DNA from: JACNKV01 sp964388155
GTDB lineage: Bacteria > Fidelibacterota > Marinisomatia > Marinisomatales > JACNKV01
Length of the DNA stretch: 64,000 nucleotides
Reading direction: 5' to 3'
NCBI GenBank assembly: GCA_964388155.1
Contig: CAYLYH010000009.1
Span: 9,030-73,029 of the forward strand
Within the stretch, counting starts at the first letter, position 1. Each line of letters starts with the position of its first letter. This document shows, piece after piece, positions 41,690 through 50,298 of the stretch. Both the position numbers and the translations under genes were made by a program. The notes under the pieces are model-generated. The model ran no database searches. It was not told where the DNA came from and worked only from the letters and a program-made list of their open reading frames with translations.

Positions 41690-43422
41690 GCGATTTCTTT
41701 TGGAAGGGTTATAGTAAACGTTGTTCCTTTATTCAATTCACTTTCGACTTCCAATGTCCCTAGATGGTCATTAACAATTTTATGTGTGATTGCCAGTCCT
41801 AATCCGGTCCCCATATCTTTTGTAGAATAAAACATATCAAAGACCTTACTGAGTTGGTCATTTGGTATTCCACATCCGGTATCAGAGATATTGATGATAA
41901 TATATTTTGCTGTTTCAGCTGCAAATAAAGATATTTTTCCGTTTTTCGACGTAGCTTCAATTGCATTCTTAATCAAATTGGCAATGGCTTGTTTCAGATA
42001 TTGTTTATCCCCATTTATCTTAATTTTGTCTGAAATATTGATGTTCAGTTTTATATCTTTTAATTTTGACGGTTCTGAGTAAAGCATTTCAATTTCATCT
42101 AAAATTTTATTGAGACTAAATATTTCAGTCTTTAAAGGAATCGGTCGGGAATAGGAAAGGTAATCTTCAAGAATGCTATTGATTCGGTCAATTTCAGACA
42201 CCATCGTTTTTACCATTTCTTGGTATTCTGCCTCATGTGTTTTTGGCTGAAATTCACGTTTTATCCTTTGAGATAATATTTTTATCGCATTTAACGGATT
42301 TCTGATTTCATGTGCCACTCCGGCGGCAAGTTCTCCCATCGCGGCTTGTTTTTCTTTTTGTCGATTTACCCTTTCCAACCGATGAACTTCCTTCTCTATT
42401 TTTTCCTTTTCGCTCTTCAGTAAACCCACATCATGTCGAGATAATATAAACACAAATAGTGCAATAACAAATAACGTCAACAATCCGCTCCGTATTACAA
42501 TTTGGGTAATCATGCGCATTTTTAGATTATCAAGATGGTCTGTTGCAAACCCAATCCTTATCTCTGCGTCTTTCGATTCCAATTTTACTTTCTTTGATAC
42601 TTCGATATAACTTGTTGCCTCAGAGCTCACCCAAAAAATGTTTTCTCTCAGAACGTCTCTATCCAAAGATAATATTGATTCTTGGATTTTTTTATCATGA
42701 CTAATAATTGTTGCTTCGTTATTTTCGTCATTTAGCACAAGATAATTAACGCCTTCTACCGTTAACATTTCTTTCATTATTTTGCGAATATTTGTGGATG
42801 TTCTAAACTGTTCTTCTGCTTGAACCGTTAGGTGGCATGTGACAGCACCTCCTAATGAACGACGGATGGCAACTAAGAAATTTGTTTTCAGGAGATCTGT
42901 TTCATTTGCCCACCAAGGTCCGCCACCCAATCCTAAGACCAGTGTATCAATTTCTCCTTGGATGAGTGGTTCAAGTCTTCTGAAAAATCCAAATCCCATT
43001 CCTTGACCACGTCCTCGTCCCTGACCTTGTCCTTCCTGCCTTGACATCCCGGCACTTGCAATCACAGCTCCAGACTCATCAAATATATTTATACGAAACA
43101 CATTTCCTTCAGAAACCATTTCTTCGAGACGCTTGGAATGAATAAGCCCTTCCCGATCCAATCGGTCAATCATTTGTAGTACATCCAAGGCACGATGAAT
43201 GTAAGATGTTTTGAGATCTTCGGATAGCCTAGCCTGCTCACTCCCGCTATGAGCAATTGCTGTGGCAGTTGCTGATGCTTGATCTTGCAATAAATGCAAT
43301 ATCTCTTGATGACGCGCTTTATATTCTAAAAAGCTTGAGATGAGAACAAGGATTAATAACGTAAGGTATATTAAAACATACCACGGTGTAATTTTATTCC
43401 ACATTTTGTTTTTTGTAATCAA
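41686..43422 (-). CDS. Membrane sensor histidine kinase (ZraS-like partner)
   Basis: A 578-residue kinase. TM1 about 13-32, periplasmic sensor about 33-305, TM2 about 307-328, coiled linker, HisKA with His371 (AAGVAHEIRNPLNAI), and ATPase domain with N-box NLIKNAIEA and DTGCGIPN. The sensor contains a Gly/Arg/Gln-rich stretch at 128-147 (QGQGRGRGQGMGFGFFRR), echoing the Gly/Arg tails of the operon proteins. The TTG start at 43422 has AGGA five bases upstream; the alternative ATG at 43404 has no clear ribosome site. The gene overlaps the response regulator by ATGA. The organisation and topology resemble ZraS, but the signal is unknown. Confidence 0.9.
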   Translation of the reverse strand: MITKNKMWNKITPWYVLIYLTLLILVLISSFLEYKARHQEILHLLQDQASATATAIAHSGSEQARLSEDLKTSYIHRALDVLQMIDRLDREGLIHSKRLEEMVSEGNVFRINIFDESGAVIASAGMSRQEGQGQGRGRGQGMGFGFFRRLEPLIQGEIDTLVLGLGGGPWWANETDLLKTNFLVAIRRSLGGAVTCHLTVQAEEQFRTSTNIRKIMKEMLTVEGVNYLVLNDENNEATIISHDKKIQESILSLDRDVLRENIFWVSSEATSYIEVSKKVKLESKDAEIRIGFATDHLDNLKMRMITQIVIRSGLLTLFVIALFVFILSRHDVGLLKSEKEKIEKEVHRLERVNRQKEKQAAMGELAAGVAHEIRNPLNAIKILSQRIKREFQPKTHEAEYQEMVKTMVSEIDRINSILEDYLSYSRPIPLKTEIFSLNKILDEIEMLYSEPSKLKDIKLNINISDKIKINGDKQYLKQAIANLIKNAIEATSKNGKISLFAAETAKYIIINISDTGCGIPNDQLSKVFDMFYSTKDMGTGLGLAITHKIVNDHLGTLEVESELNKGTTFTITLPKEIA

Positions 43423-43546
43423 GTGAGTCCTGTTGTGTTTTTCCGTAAAATATAATTTAGACTGTATTATATACGTTTAACAACCCCTTAAATGAGAAAA
43501 TAATATCATGTTTGTATTTTTGCTATCTTGAATTATTCGCAACAGT

Positions 43547-43556
43547 CCCCCCCCCC
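43547..43556. repeat. Ten-base C/G homopolymer in the kinase upstream region
   Basis: A run of ten C (ten G on the minus strand) in an otherwise AT-rich 169-base gap, 36 bases past the methyltransferase stop. On the minus strand it is followed by ACTGTTGC, so GG-N10-GC spacing like a weak sigma-54 promoter is present. A 20-codon frame starting in overlap with the methyltransferase stop also crosses the tract. The length could vary by slippage or be a sequencing uncertainty. I see nothing else definite in this gap. Confidence 0.8.
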
Positions 43557-43591
43557 ATTTACCGAGGACATAAGCAAAAGAATTAATAAGG

Positions 43592-44221
43592 TCATACTAA
43601 CGCCCAAAACGTCAGACGGATATTTCCTTTGTAAAAAGGAATATCTTCAACCAATTTCCAGCTGGAATTTACCATAACATTCTCCAAACCTCCGCGCTTC
43701 ATCCACATTTTGTAGTTCTCATAATGTTCATCTCCGGCTTTTTTTTCGATTTGTTTAATCCCCCATCCAATTAGATATGAAGTCCATGTGGACTTTATCG
43801 GGATGTCAAAATCCGTGACAGAAAACAGCCCTGAAGGTTTCAATACTCTTCGTATTTCAGAGAGCTCCGCCTTAATAGTGTCGGTATCCTTTTCGTGAAG
43901 AGCAAATTGCGAAATAACCAGATCAAATTCGCTTTCCTCAAATGGAATATTCGTGGCATCTCCATATTGGCATTTACCATCTGCCTGCGTTTTTGCCTGA
44001 TCCAGCATGGCGTCAGAAATATCAATCCCGATTGCACTCACATCCCTTGGTAACATTGACAGTTGTTTCCCTGTTCCGCAACCGACATCCAAAACGCACC
44101 TGGGTTGGTTCGCGATAATCCAATCAACCAACGCTTGCCGAATGTGATTCAGAAACGGATTCAGTAGCCGGTCATACCAGGAGGAGTTTGCGGCGTAATC
44201 GTCTTTATTTTCTATGGACAT
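43592..44221 (-). CDS. Class I SAM-dependent methyltransferase (UbiE/MenG-like fold)
   Basis: A 209-residue cytosolic enzyme. Motif I VLDVGCGTGKQL (about 42-53) binds SAM, followed by acidic GIDIS, motif II/III region FDLVISQFALHEK and RRVLKPSGLFSVTDF. The fold is that of small-molecule methyltransferases, such as those acting on quinones or lipids, but the substrate cannot be read. It is the last gene of operon A (11 bases after the DUF3943 gene), which suggests a lipid- or envelope-related substrate. No protein- or RNA-specific domain is present. Confidence 0.85.
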   Translation of the reverse strand: MSIENKDDYAANSSWYDRLLNPFLNHIRQALVDWIIANQPRCVLDVGCGTGKQLSMLPRDVSAIGIDISDAMLDQAKTQADGKCQYGDATNIPFEESEFDLVISQFALHEKDTDTIKAELSEIRRVLKPSGLFSVTDFDIPIKSTWTSYLIGWGIKQIEKKAGDEHYENYKMWMKRGGLENVMVNSSWKLVEDIPFYKGNIRLTFWALV

Positions 44222-44232
44222 TTTTTCCCAAG

Positions 44233-45591
44233 CTAAATTATTTCCCCAAAATTATAGATGAAGTATAACCGGAATATACTATCTTTCTGAAATTCATTTA
44301 TAGATACATTCCCAATTGATTGCCGCATTGCCGCTGTGAATTCACCGCCGAAGGAGAATTCATGCCATAGATTAATCTGCAAACCGGATTTTACCAAATT
44401 TACATTTTCATAAGTGTCTATACTTAATTCCTCCAAATTAAAAATGTAGTAGCGCTTCAATCGTATGTATACATTTCCTAAATTTTGTTTTTTCACCATC
44501 AAGATGATTTTCCCACTCACTCCAGGGCCGTAATAATAATCTCTTTGATAAACTCCTTCATCAGATGTATCACCGGCAGAACCTAATATGATGGCAGATA
44601 TTGAACTTTCATTGTAAAAAGAAATATTAAATGGTAACTTAATATTCTTAATCAATCCTAATCCAACGCTGGAACTGGACACTTTAAAATCATCGTGATT
44701 CATGAAATCATAATTCTTGAAAATTCCAATTAACCGTGAATAAGTTGGGTTTGTGATATTGTTGATTCGTTTTAATAATCCGCTGGAATAAACTTCCCCA
44801 ACAAATTCTTTCATACCAAAATTTATAATGCCGACAAATGTAAAATAATCAAACGGTTTGGTTAGATTGTTTTTATCAAATGGACTTCCATAAAAAATAT
44901 GGAATCGGGCAAATTTTCGTGGAAACAATAATGATTTTCTATCCAGTAAAAAACTTCCGCCGCCCAACGATATGCCTGCGTTATAATTTCGTACTGCTAA
45001 CTTTTCCATCGGATACTTTTTTTCCCGCATGAGTCTATTCAACCCCAGGCTGGGATTCACAACAAACGCAGCGATCTCATTGGCGATTGTAGGACGGTTC
45101 CCTAAAATCAGCAAACTCAATCGATGTGAAATTTCCCCATAAGTGATGCCACTCATTGGCGTAGTAATCATGTCATTTATTGAGGGATATTCCGTTTCCA
45201 TTCCCATTTCCCATATAAAGCTTGATAGGACTGGATAGGGTGCGGCCTGCCAAAAATTCAACCCTTGTGCCCTTGCGGCAGTGTAAGCTAATGCTCCCTG
45301 GTAGGGATGCCCAAACTGATTTACATCAAATCCATCTTCATCAATGACCCAGCCATGTTCAATATTGTTTTTCAGCGATTGAATACTGATTTTTGCCCAG
45401 GGTTCATTGGCAATATAACTGTTGTATGCCCATAAACCAACATCCACGCCCAGCGCTTGAACGAAGGCCACCTTGTTTTTACTGGAAAGAGTTAATGAAT
45501 CTACTGGATTATTCTCTGATGTTTTTTCGGCAGAAAACAAATAGGATATTGTTAATAATAAAGAAAGAGTGATTGAGCTTATTAGTCGCAT
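44233..45591 (-). CDS. DUF3943-family outer-membrane-associated protein
   Basis: A 452-residue exported protein from the ATG at 45591; an upstream TTG would overlap the previous gene. The signal sequence runs to about LFSAE. The middle shows the DUF3943 pattern: WVIDEDGFDVNQFGHPYQGALAY, ARAQGLNFWQ, SFIWEMGMETEYPSINDMITTP, GEISHRLS. The second half is a series of beta strands ending FIYNFGEII, consistent with a barrel. DUF3943 proteins are exported, often next to phospholipase-like or outer-membrane genes, and have no known biochemical role. It is 5 bases after the patatin-barrel gene in operon A. Confidence 0.8.
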   Translation of the reverse strand: MRLISSITLSLLLTISYLFSAEKTSENNPVDSLTLSSKNKVAFVQALGVDVGLWAYNSYIANEPWAKISIQSLKNNIEHGWVIDEDGFDVNQFGHPYQGALAYTAARAQGLNFWQAAPYPVLSSFIWEMGMETEYPSINDMITTPMSGITYGEISHRLSLLILGNRPTIANEIAAFVVNPSLGLNRLMREKKYPMEKLAVRNYNAGISLGGGSFLLDRKSLLFPRKFARFHIFYGSPFDKNNLTKPFDYFTFVGIINFGMKEFVGEVYSSGLLKRINNITNPTYSRLIGIFKNYDFMNHDDFKVSSSSVGLGLIKNIKLPFNISFYNESSISAIILGSAGDTSDEGVYQRDYYYGPGVSGKIILMVKKQNLGNVYIRLKRYYIFNLEELSIDTYENVNLVKSGLQINLWHEFSFGGEFTAAMRQSIGNVSINEFQKDSIFRLYFIYNFGEII

Positions 45592-45596
45592 TCTAT

Positions 45597-47774
45597 TTAC
45601 AAATAAATATGCAGTTTTGTCCAAGAAATAACTTGATAGTTGTTTCCGTCAAGAATAGACCATCCCAATTCAATCGGGCCTAAAATACTCTCATATTTAA
45701 CAGATAAATCTGCACCGGAAACCCATCCATCATCCTGTCCCAGAATTCGGTTCATTAAATATGTATTGAATGTTTTCATGGAAATAAATACATCATTACG
45801 AAAAAATGTTCGCGAAACATTTAAGGAAATATCCAAGGATGATGACGAAAATGTATCCGTAAAAAGTGTATTGGTAAATGCCGCCGGAATATTTGTTTGG
45901 TAGGTGAAGTCCAAAGGCACAGATTCGGACATCGTTTGATAGGAAACATCCGTGGAAAAATGATATTTTTCTCTGAACGGGATTCCCATAAGAGTATGTC
46001 CCTGAAATCCATAAAACCTATTTGAATCCCACACACCGGCAATAAAACCTGCGTCTATCTGCCAACCTTCGTAAAAAGGTGTTTTTTGTTGAACATGATT
46101 GTTTTCGTATTGCAATTTTACAAGAGGATAAAAAGTTTTACTATAATCTGTAAACACAGATTCGTCCAAATTAATCCAGCGGTTTGCATTCATATTTATT
46201 GTGACAATAAATTGTTGATTCCAACTTAACAAGCGATGGACTGATAAACCAATTGCTGATGTAAGATTATATATGTTTTTATTGGTTTCAGCATCAAGTA
46301 ATGTCTGATAATTACCAAATGCATTCAATTTCCAGATTATGTACGATTTATGTTTCGCATACGTCGAAATAAATCTGTTGGAAGAAAGTGTGAAATCAAT
46401 ATCACTTTTATAATTTCCAATTCCAGCTTTAGAACGTATTGAATACTGATTTTCTGCAAATCGATAGTCCCAATCTCCTGATAAATTAAAACCATCGACA
46501 GAACTAATTTTAATTTCTGGAATTAATTGTATTTTTGCTTTTTTATGAACCATTAATTTGAGCGTATTACCATTATCTAATAATTCAGGTATAATCAATT
46601 CATATGTATTTGTCGCATAAAGCGCATTGATAATCGATTGAATCTTATCAGTCGAATAAACAAATGGAACATCTATTTTATATTCGTCATTTATTGTTTC
46701 CTTCGTTGTTTGATTCACCAATTGAATTTTTGATATTGATTTTCCTACAAGTGCATTTTGAAACTGTTGCCGTCGATTACTTCTATCAACTAAATTTTGT
46801 TTTTGATTGATTGTTCTGCTGATATTAATAGCAGCTTTACATCCGGCATCATAACCTCTTTCAATCAACGCTTCTCCTGCAGAAAAATCAAAAATATTAA
46901 ATCCTTCTGTATCGACATTGATATAATAATCCCAATTTCCAACGCGGATAGAATCTGTTGGAGAAAAGAATACAGAACTAAATAAGTCAAAATAATCAAA
47001 GATATCTCTCATTTTTTCAATGGGTGGCGGAGTGTCATCTACATTAATAGCAATGATAAAATCTGCGCCTAATTTTTTCGCAATATCCGTTGGCATATTG
47101 TTGTAAATACCACCGTCAATTAAAATTACGCCATCTTTTACCACCGCCGGATAGACCATGGGAATTGACATGGATATTCTAATCGCTTGTGCCAGAGATC
47201 CGGAATCCAATATCACAGATTCTTGTTTCACTATGTCAGCACCCATTGCCCTAAAGGGAATGAATAATGAGTCAAAATTTGATTTTGCCAATAGATTTGC
47301 CGGTGCCGTCAGCAAAAATAAATCACGCCATATAAGTTGATCGTTTAATAATCCGGGAGGACCGCTAACTTGTTTATTCTCCCTTCGGATAGAAAATTTT
47401 CCGCTGGATCTTTCACTCCTTTGCCAAACGGGGATATCGGTTAAATCGTTTCGGCCCAAAAATAATTTCATAATCGTTCCATCTTTGGCTAATACTTCCA
47501 ACTGCTCAACACTTACTCCAGAGGAATAAAGGCCACCTACTAATGCACCTGCACTGGTCCCGACAATAAGGTCAATAGGGATTTGATGCTCTTCAAATGC
47601 CTTCAATACGCCAATATGAGCCAATCCCTGTGCACCGCCACCGCTTAGTACTATCGCAATTCTATTATGCTCATTTTTTAGAACTTGTCCGTAGATTGAA
47701 GTCAATAATAGTAGACTTATAATGAACGTGTTTAGAGCAAATCGAAATCTATTTTGTGATTTAGTTGAAATCAT
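45597..47774 (-). CDS. Patatin-like phospholipase with C-terminal outer-membrane barrel (PlpD-like)
   Basis: A 725-residue exported protein. Signal segment about 13-30, patatin domain about 37-300: oxyanion loop SGGGAQG (44-50), nucleophile Ser74 in GTSAG, and catalytic Asp220 in DGG. A POTRA-like connector (about 330-410) and a barrel of about 300 residues ending in an aromatic/hydrophobic strand follow. This is the type Vd (PlpD) arrangement, in which the phospholipase is presented at or released from the outer surface. The active-site motifs are intact. It is in operon A with lipid-trafficking-type genes, consistent with action on phospholipid. Confidence 0.88.
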   Translation of the reverse strand: MISTKSQNRFRFALNTFIISLLLLTSIYGQVLKNEHNRIAIVLSGGGAQGLAHIGVLKAFEEHQIPIDLIVGTSAGALVGGLYSSGVSVEQLEVLAKDGTIMKLFLGRNDLTDIPVWQRSERSSGKFSIRRENKQVSGPPGLLNDQLIWRDLFLLTAPANLLAKSNFDSLFIPFRAMGADIVKQESVILDSGSLAQAIRISMSIPMVYPAVVKDGVILIDGGIYNNMPTDIAKKLGADFIIAINVDDTPPPIEKMRDIFDYFDLFSSVFFSPTDSIRVGNWDYYINVDTEGFNIFDFSAGEALIERGYDAGCKAAINISRTINQKQNLVDRSNRRQQFQNALVGKSISKIQLVNQTTKETINDEYKIDVPFVYSTDKIQSIINALYATNTYELIIPELLDNGNTLKLMVHKKAKIQLIPEIKISSVDGFNLSGDWDYRFAENQYSIRSKAGIGNYKSDIDFTLSSNRFISTYAKHKSYIIWKLNAFGNYQTLLDAETNKNIYNLTSAIGLSVHRLLSWNQQFIVTINMNANRWINLDESVFTDYSKTFYPLVKLQYENNHVQQKTPFYEGWQIDAGFIAGVWDSNRFYGFQGHTLMGIPFREKYHFSTDVSYQTMSESVPLDFTYQTNIPAAFTNTLFTDTFSSSSLDISLNVSRTFFRNDVFISMKTFNTYLMNRILGQDDGWVSGADLSVKYESILGPIELGWSILDGNNYQVISWTKLHIYL

Positions 47775-47786
47775 AGGCTTATAATC

Positions 47787-49019
47787 CTAAAAATAATATT
47801 TCACCCACAGGTCAAATTTGCTTTTGATTTGCTTACTGCCAAATTCACTATCTTCATTACCAATCATTATTGTTGGCCAAAAAGTGACTGAAAAATTATT
47901 CACAGGGGAATAACTTATTGGCGCACCGATAATCGCACTTTTGTCTTCCAAATTGTATATGGCATAAATTGACGGTGAAAAGTAAACCATATCGAATGGT
48001 TCTGGTTGAGTAACTTTCAAATACAGGTAATTCTGCATTGAAGTCATTCCCATCGAAGGCATTGAGGATGGTTGCATATTATTCGAAACTGCCATATCTA
48101 CAACATTTAAATATGAATCCCAATCGCTATCTGACCATCCAAAATCATTGTGGTAATATTCAGCAACAATCGTTGTATTCCACTTGTTAAGATACCGCAT
48201 TCCAAATAGCCAGGATTTTCCATCTTTAACAGATTTGGTTAACTGACCATTTGCAAAATGAGAAATAGTGTCATCAATAAAGAATGCTGATTCTCCGTGA
48301 ATTTCGATATTTTCTTTTAGATTTAGAGAAAAATCTGCACCATATTTTGATAGGCCGTTTTTATTAAAATACGCCATCACATCCATATCGGTGTCCCAAA
48401 TTAAACCGTAGCCTTTAAACGCAAATTCAGTATTATCAATTTCGCCGTATCGTTCATTAATAGTTTCGTTAGGTGGAATTACAATCCCTGTTAGTGCAAC
48501 TGTCTTTAACCAATTATTCTGAAAACTTTTTATCGTTTCAAAACTCATAGAAAGTAATCCTGCCTGTGCCAGTTCTGGATTTTCAGGATCTTTGAATGGG
48601 TTTACAAATCCAACCGGATTGAAAGCATAACCTTTTCCCCAATTGAACATTTGTTTACCCAAACAAATATTGGTATTGAAGGATAAATTATAATTTCCAT
48701 ACGCTTCAAAAAGGTCAAATCCTGCATTGGAATCATTGTAATAACTACTATGCGTTTTCAGATGAAATCCCATATCTCTGGTTCTGTAATCCGCATTTAG
48801 ATACAATTCCATTTTGTATTGCGACAAATAGTCGGAAAGGCTTGCAGGAAATTGAAGTTGATAAAATGGTGATTCTGTTCGCATTTGTGTAACAGAATAT
48901 TTCCCATCTAAATTGCCTGACCATTCCAATGTTTTTTTCTCTGTCCCCGGTATATCAAATGAATAATCTTGCGCAAATAAAGAGACAGTGATTAATATCA
49001 AAATTAAATATCGTTTCAT
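47787..49019 (-). CDS. Outer-membrane beta-barrel protein, DUF1302-like
   Basis: A 410-residue exported protein: signal peptide about 1-16, then barrel-type strands. The centre has NICLGKQMFNWGKGYAFNP and PFKDPENPE, similar to the (G)RQ..WGK...NP segment of DUF1302-type barrels. It ends with KFDLWVKYYF, an aromatic outer-membrane assembly signal. It overlaps the preceding LolA-like gene by 4 bases (ATGA), the same carrier-then-barrel order as in operon B (55048-55818 then 53801-55045). DUF1302-type proteins are commonly found with LolA-like/DUF1329 proteins and lipid or hydrophobe exporters. The substrate is unknown. Confidence 0.78.
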   Translation of the reverse strand: MKRYLILILITVSLFAQDYSFDIPGTEKKTLEWSGNLDGKYSVTQMRTESPFYQLQFPASLSDYLSQYKMELYLNADYRTRDMGFHLKTHSSYYNDSNAGFDLFEAYGNYNLSFNTNICLGKQMFNWGKGYAFNPVGFVNPFKDPENPELAQAGLLSMSFETIKSFQNNWLKTVALTGIVIPPNETINERYGEIDNTEFAFKGYGLIWDTDMDVMAYFNKNGLSKYGADFSLNLKENIEIHGESAFFIDDTISHFANGQLTKSVKDGKSWLFGMRYLNKWNTTIVAEYYHNDFGWSDSDWDSYLNVVDMAVSNNMQPSSMPSMGMTSMQNYLYLKVTQPEPFDMVYFSPSIYAIYNLEDKSAIIGAPISYSPVNNFSVTFWPTIMIGNEDSEFGSKQIKSKFDLWVKYYF

Positions 49020-49759
49020 CGTAATTCCTCTAATCGTGATAAATAGTTCAGCGTAAATACTTCATCGGGTAATTTGCGTGGTGTGATTGAAGCATAAATC
49101 ATAACCGAACGATACCCTTTATACAACGGACTGTAAGTTTCTATTACAGATGGTCTGACTAATCCGTTGCCAAAATCCTTCATTGCTTTGAATTCCAATG
49201 TTTTCAAAAGTATGTCAGTAGCAGAGTAGCATTCAATTTTATCAATAGTTAAACCGTCTTTTAATACCCACATTTTCAGATGGTCATAAGCAACGGTCCT
49301 GTTATTCGCCTTTAAGTTTAGCACATAGATTTTGTCATCTTCAGACAAAATATCTGCATTATATTCTGCTCCATAATCAAGATGCATTATATCTGAATTA
49401 TTAAAAACTCCGCCAACTACAGATTGCATACTGGTAATGCGAATTGGCCTGCCGACATTTGGAATATACATCCACATATTTTCGTCCAAACGCAATGTTG
49501 CTCTGCCGCGATCACTGGCTGGTTCGATGTAAAGCATAGCCACCTTATCATTATCCTTTTTTACCGTATAAAATACAAATTCCTTCGCTGTTCCATCCGG
49601 TTCTTTATTGATGAGTTTTCGATAAGATTCATACGCTTCCGGCATAAGATTTTCATCAATCTGTTTTAATAATTCATTTGCATTTTGCCCGAATAATATT
49701 ATCGGGAATGCAAAAGTCACACCAAGTATCATCATTTTTCTTAAACTTATTTTAGTCAT
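49016..49759 (-). CDS. LolA-like outer-membrane lipoprotein-sorting/lipid-carrier protein
   Basis: A 247-residue exported protein with a signal peptide (about 1-24). The sequence follows the LolA-like (COG2834) pattern: EFVFYTVKKDNDKVAMLYIEPASDRGRATLR, ENMWMYIPNVGRPIRI, HLKMWVLKDGLTIDKIE. These form a half-barrel with a hydrophobic pocket that carries lipids or lipoproteins across the periplasm. Overlaps the barrel gene by 4 bases and the thioredoxin-like gene by 1 base. The ABC transporter upstream in the operon would load it. The cargo, whether lipoprotein or another lipid, is unknown. Confidence 0.85.
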   Translation of the reverse strand: MTKISLRKMMILGVTFAFPIILFGQNANELLKQIDENLMPEAYESYRKLINKEPDGTAKEFVFYTVKKDNDKVAMLYIEPASDRGRATLRLDENMWMYIPNVGRPIRITSMQSVVGGVFNNSDIMHLDYGAEYNADILSEDDKIYVLNLKANNRTVAYDHLKMWVLKDGLTIDKIECYSATDILLKTLEFKAMKDFGNGLVRPSVIETYSPLYKGYRSVMIYASITPRKLPDEVFTLNYLSRLEELR

Positions 49760-50298
49760 TATTTTCTCTCTTTCAAATACATTTTGTTAGTCTCTACTAA
49801 ATTCTCAAACTTTATTTTGCTAAAAGATTCAGAAATTGAATAGATAATGTTCTTTTCTGAATCTATAATAATAAGGGCAAAATAATTTTCTATTTGGTAT
49901 TGTTGACAAACTAAACCTGTCCAATCAATAAGAATTCGATTTGGTTCACATTTCAGTTTTTGTTTAATCAAAGATTTAGGCATAAATCTTGGTGCGTTTG
50001 TCATATTTTTAATTGTAATAATTGAAATATTATCAGCATATTTCTCTTTCAGATGATTTACCCATTTATGACTTTCGTCCATCCAAAGTCGACCAATTTC
50101 ATTGTCAGGTGTTTTTGATAAAAAACATAATACTATTGGTCTACTTGTTGTATCCGACAAAGAGAATGAAATACCTTCGGCATCCTTTAGACTAAATTTT
50201 GGTGCTAACATTTTTTCATTATACTCTGTTATAGAATTTCCTTGAATGAACGCCAGAACCAATATCCCAGCCATAATATGTTTTACAATATTTTTCAT
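49759..50298 (-). CDS. Thioredoxin-fold periplasmic protein without catalytic CxxC
   Basis: A 179-residue exported protein: signal peptide about 1-22, then an AhpC/TlpA-like opening (LAPKFSLKDAEGISFSLSD, RPIVLCFLSKTPDNEIGRLW). Where thioredoxin-like enzymes have WCxxC, this has LSKTPD, so it is not a standard disulfide oxidoreductase. A later pair of cysteines is not in CxxC form. It resembles YtfJ-type or pseudo-thioredoxin domains. It is translated immediately after the permease gene and overlaps the LolA-like gene by 1 base, so an accessory role in the transport system is likely. Confidence 0.7.
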   Translation of the reverse strand: MKNIVKHIMAGILVLAFIQGNSITEYNEKMLAPKFSLKDAEGISFSLSDTTSRPIVLCFLSKTPDNEIGRLWMDESHKWVNHLKEKYADNISIITIKNMTNAPRFMPKSLIKQKLKCEPNRILIDWTGLVCQQYQIENYFALIIIDSEKNIIYSISESFSKIKFENLVETNKMYLKERK

